From positions 1 to 7,601 of the forward strand of contig JAFKJZ010000098.1 in the NCBI GenBank assembly GCA_017305815.1: a stretch of DNA of 7,601 nucleotides, written 5' to 3'. Both the position numbers and the translations under genes were made by a program. Of this stretch, positions 6,342 to 7,601 are shown in pieces (positions within the stretch are counted from its first letter, which is position 1; each line of letters starts with the position of its first letter). The notes under the pieces are model-generated. The model saw only the letters and a program-made list of their open reading frames with translations, ran no database searches and was not told the origin of the DNA. The DNA comes from Hyphomicrobiales bacterium (GTDB lineage Bacteria > Pseudomonadota > Alphaproteobacteria > Rhizobiales > Kaistiaceae).

Positions 6342-7382
6342 CTACTCCTTGGCCGCGGCCTCGACGTTCTCGGCGTTGTAGAGCGAGAACGGTCCCATCA
6401 GGATGCGCAGGCCCTTCTCGCGGGTCGGATCCTTGGTGATGGTGCGGTCGCCGAGACGACCGGCCTTGACCACGGCGCCCTCCTCGGCCTTGACGGTGCC
6501 GGTCGCCAGCGCATAGGCGGTCTGGTAGGCGAGATAGCCGAGATCCTTGAAGCTCCAGAGCGCGAATTCCGGCGCACAGCCGTTCTGCGTGTAGGAGAGC
6601 ATCTCGGACGGCACGCCGAGACCGGTGACCTTGATCTTCTCGCAGAGGCCCTCGTCCTGCAGCGCCTTGGCGGCGGACGGCGCGCCGACTGTGGTCGGGG
6701 CGACGATGAGCTTCAGGTTCGGGTGCTTGTCGACGAGCGCCAGCGCGAGATTATAGCTCGTCTCGGCCTGGTCGTTGCCATAGACGGTGTCGACGAGCTT
6801 GAGCGAGGCGAACTTCGGATCGCTCTTCAGCACCTCGTTCATCGACTTGATCCAGGCATTCTGGTTGGCCGCATCGGCCGAACCGGAGAGGATGGCGAAC
6901 TCGCCGCCGGCCTCGCCCAGGATCTTCAGCGCCATGTCGGCCAGCACGCGGCCGGTCTCGTCGAAGTCGACCTGCGCGACGAAGACGTCCTCGCCCTCGG
7001 CCGACGGGATCGGCGAATCCCAGGTGACGACCTTGATGCCCTTGTCATGCGCCGCCTTGGCGGCCGGGGCGATCTGGTCTCCGGAATTGTTGGAGATCAT
7101 GATCGCGCCGACGCCCTGCGTGGTGGCGTTGGTGACGATCTCGATCTGGCCGGCGACGCTGTTCTCCGGGGTCGGGCCGAGGAACTGCAGCGGACGCTCG
7201 TTCTTGAGCTCCGTGGCGGCTTCCTGGGCGCCGTTGTTCGCCTGGTCGAACACGATGATGCCGAGATATTTGGGCAGCAGCACCATGTCGACCGGCTTCC
7301 CCGCGCCGGCGTCCTGTGCAACCGCAACCGAGCCCGCCAGCATGGAAATCGCCGCGGCGGCAGCCAACAACTTCGCTTTCAT
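6342..7382 (-). CDS. Periplasmic sugar-type ABC transporter binding protein (RhaS/LsrB-like)
   Basis: Periplasmic binding protein (346 residues) for a sugar or sugar-like ligand, of the type I fold family shared by RbsB, RhaS and LsrB. A signal peptide is clear: Lys2/Lys4, a hydrophobic run at 5-20, and likely cleavage after AVA at 20-22. Family segments are LLPKYLG 35-41, [13 protein letters not shown] 69-81, VVTWDSPIP 118-126, [15 protein letters not shown] 163-177, IVAPTTVG 226-233 and [15 protein letters not shown] 272-286. These look most like rhamnose-binding RhaS. Of the six AI-2 contacts recalled for Salmonella LsrB (K35, D116, D166, Q167, P220, A222), K38, D122, Q174 and P229 match, but N173 and T231 differ, arguing against AI-2. 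C247 and C269 could form a disulfide. The ATG has a strong GGGAGGA 8 nt upstream, and the permease gene lies just before it. Rhamnose, another deoxy-sugar or AI-2 remain open. Confidence 0.9.
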   Translation of the reverse strand: MKAKLLAAAAAISMLAGSVAVAQDAGAGKPVDMVLLPKYLGIIVFDQANNGAQEAATELKNERPLQFLGPTPENSVAGQIEIVTNATTQGVGAIMISNNSGDQIAPAAKAAHDKGIKVVTWDSPIPSAEGEDVFVAQVDFDETGRVLADMALKILGEAGGEFAILSGSADAANQNAWIKSMNEVLKSDPKFASLKLVDTVYGNDQAETSYNLALALVDKHPNLKLIVAPTTVGAPSAAKALQDEGLCEKIKVTGLGVPSEMLSYTQNGCAPEFALWSFKDLGYLAYQTAYALATGTVKAEEGAVVKAGRLGDRTITKDPTREKGLRILMGPFSLYNAENVEAAAKE

Positions 7383-7390
7383 GGGTATTT

Positions 7391-7397
7391 TCCTCCC
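7391..7397 (-). promoter_or_regulatory. Strong ribosome binding site fused to the upstream permease stop
   Basis: Read on the minus strand, TAGGGAGGA contains the permease stop TAG (7399-7397) running directly into GGGAGGA (7397-7391), 8 nt before the ATG at 7382. Ribosomes ending the permease stop on the binding-protein initiation site, which suggests translational coupling plus an independently strong start for the binding protein. Confidence 0.75.
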
Positions 7398-7601
7398 TAT
7401 GCTACCCTGGAACGAACTTTCGAGACGAGGAACGGCACCGCCGCCGACAGGATCAGCAGAACGCCGATCACGATCGACTGGGAATTGCCGGTGAGATTGG
7501 CGAGACCCATGCCGTTTCGAAGATTGAGGACGAGAAGGATCGCGAGAAAGACGCCAAGCAGCGATCCAGATCCGCCGAAAATGCTGACGCCGCCGAGCAG
7601 G
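7397..7601 (-). CDS. Sugar-type ABC transporter permease (RbsC/RhaQ/LsrD-like), C-terminal 67 residues only
   Basis: The last 67 residues of an inner-membrane permease are visible; the gene enters from the right edge and ends at TAG (7399-7397). The fragment starts [20 protein letters not shown], the glycine-rich conserved segment near the C-terminus of the ribose/rhamnose/AI-2 permease family. It continues [14 protein letters not shown], then a final hydrophobic helix (about visible residues 42-60) and a short basic tail KVRSRVA. It lies 14 nt upstream of the binding-protein gene on the same strand, so it is surely part of the same importer. Any ATPase gene, the second permease and the promoter must lie beyond the window. 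The exact subtype (RhaP, RhaQ or LsrD-like) cannot be settled from this fragment. Confidence 0.9.
   Translation of the reverse strand, partial: LLGGVSIFGGSGSLLGVFLAILLVLNLRNGMGLANLTGNSQSIVIGVLLILSAAVPFLVSKVRSRVA

Noticed and set aside
6787..7494. A plus-strand open frame opposite the sugar-binding protein, rich in Ser/Ala
   Set aside because: It is the antisense reading of a gene with a clear signal peptide, strong ribosome binding site and family segments; no independent support was seen.

Overview
This 7.6 kb window is GC-rich and densely coding, with strong C/G third-position bias. Gene content and protein style suggest an alphaproteobacterium, probably Hyphomicrobiales (Rhizobium/Bradyrhizobium/Bosea-like). 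That is inferred from composition and family resemblance, not from a marker gene.

Left part, plus strand (1-6278): one ABC-transporter operon of the dipeptide/oligopeptide/nickel type. The order is a family 5 substrate-binding protein (5' end outside the window), a DppB-type permease, a DppC-type permease, one protein fusing two DppD/DppF-type ATPase domains, and a cytoplasmic amidase-signature hydrolase closest in my memory to malonamidase E2. The last four genes are tightly packed (3-nt gap, 8-nt overlap, 4-nt overlap). The only real gap, about 100 nt between the binding protein and the first permease, holds two strong hairpins that may set the ratio of binding protein to membrane parts. 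The likely job is import of a small peptide- or amide-like compound followed by cytosolic hydrolysis of its amide bond; the substrate cannot be read from sequence.

Middle (6279-6341): a short convergent spacer with a perfect GC hairpin, probably a two-way terminator.

Right part, minus strand (7601 down to 6342): the end of a second, sugar-type ABC operon. It holds the C-terminus of an RbsC/RhaQ/LsrD-type permease, then a RhaS/LsrB-like periplasmic binding protein as the last gene. The permease stop codon abuts the binding protein's ribosome binding site.

I see no tRNA, rRNA, CRISPR, insertion sequence, attachment site or origin, and no clearly new system. The most notable point is in the fused ATPase: the non-consensus residues of its two halves all fall into the same predicted composite ATP site, leaving one standard and one degenerate site.
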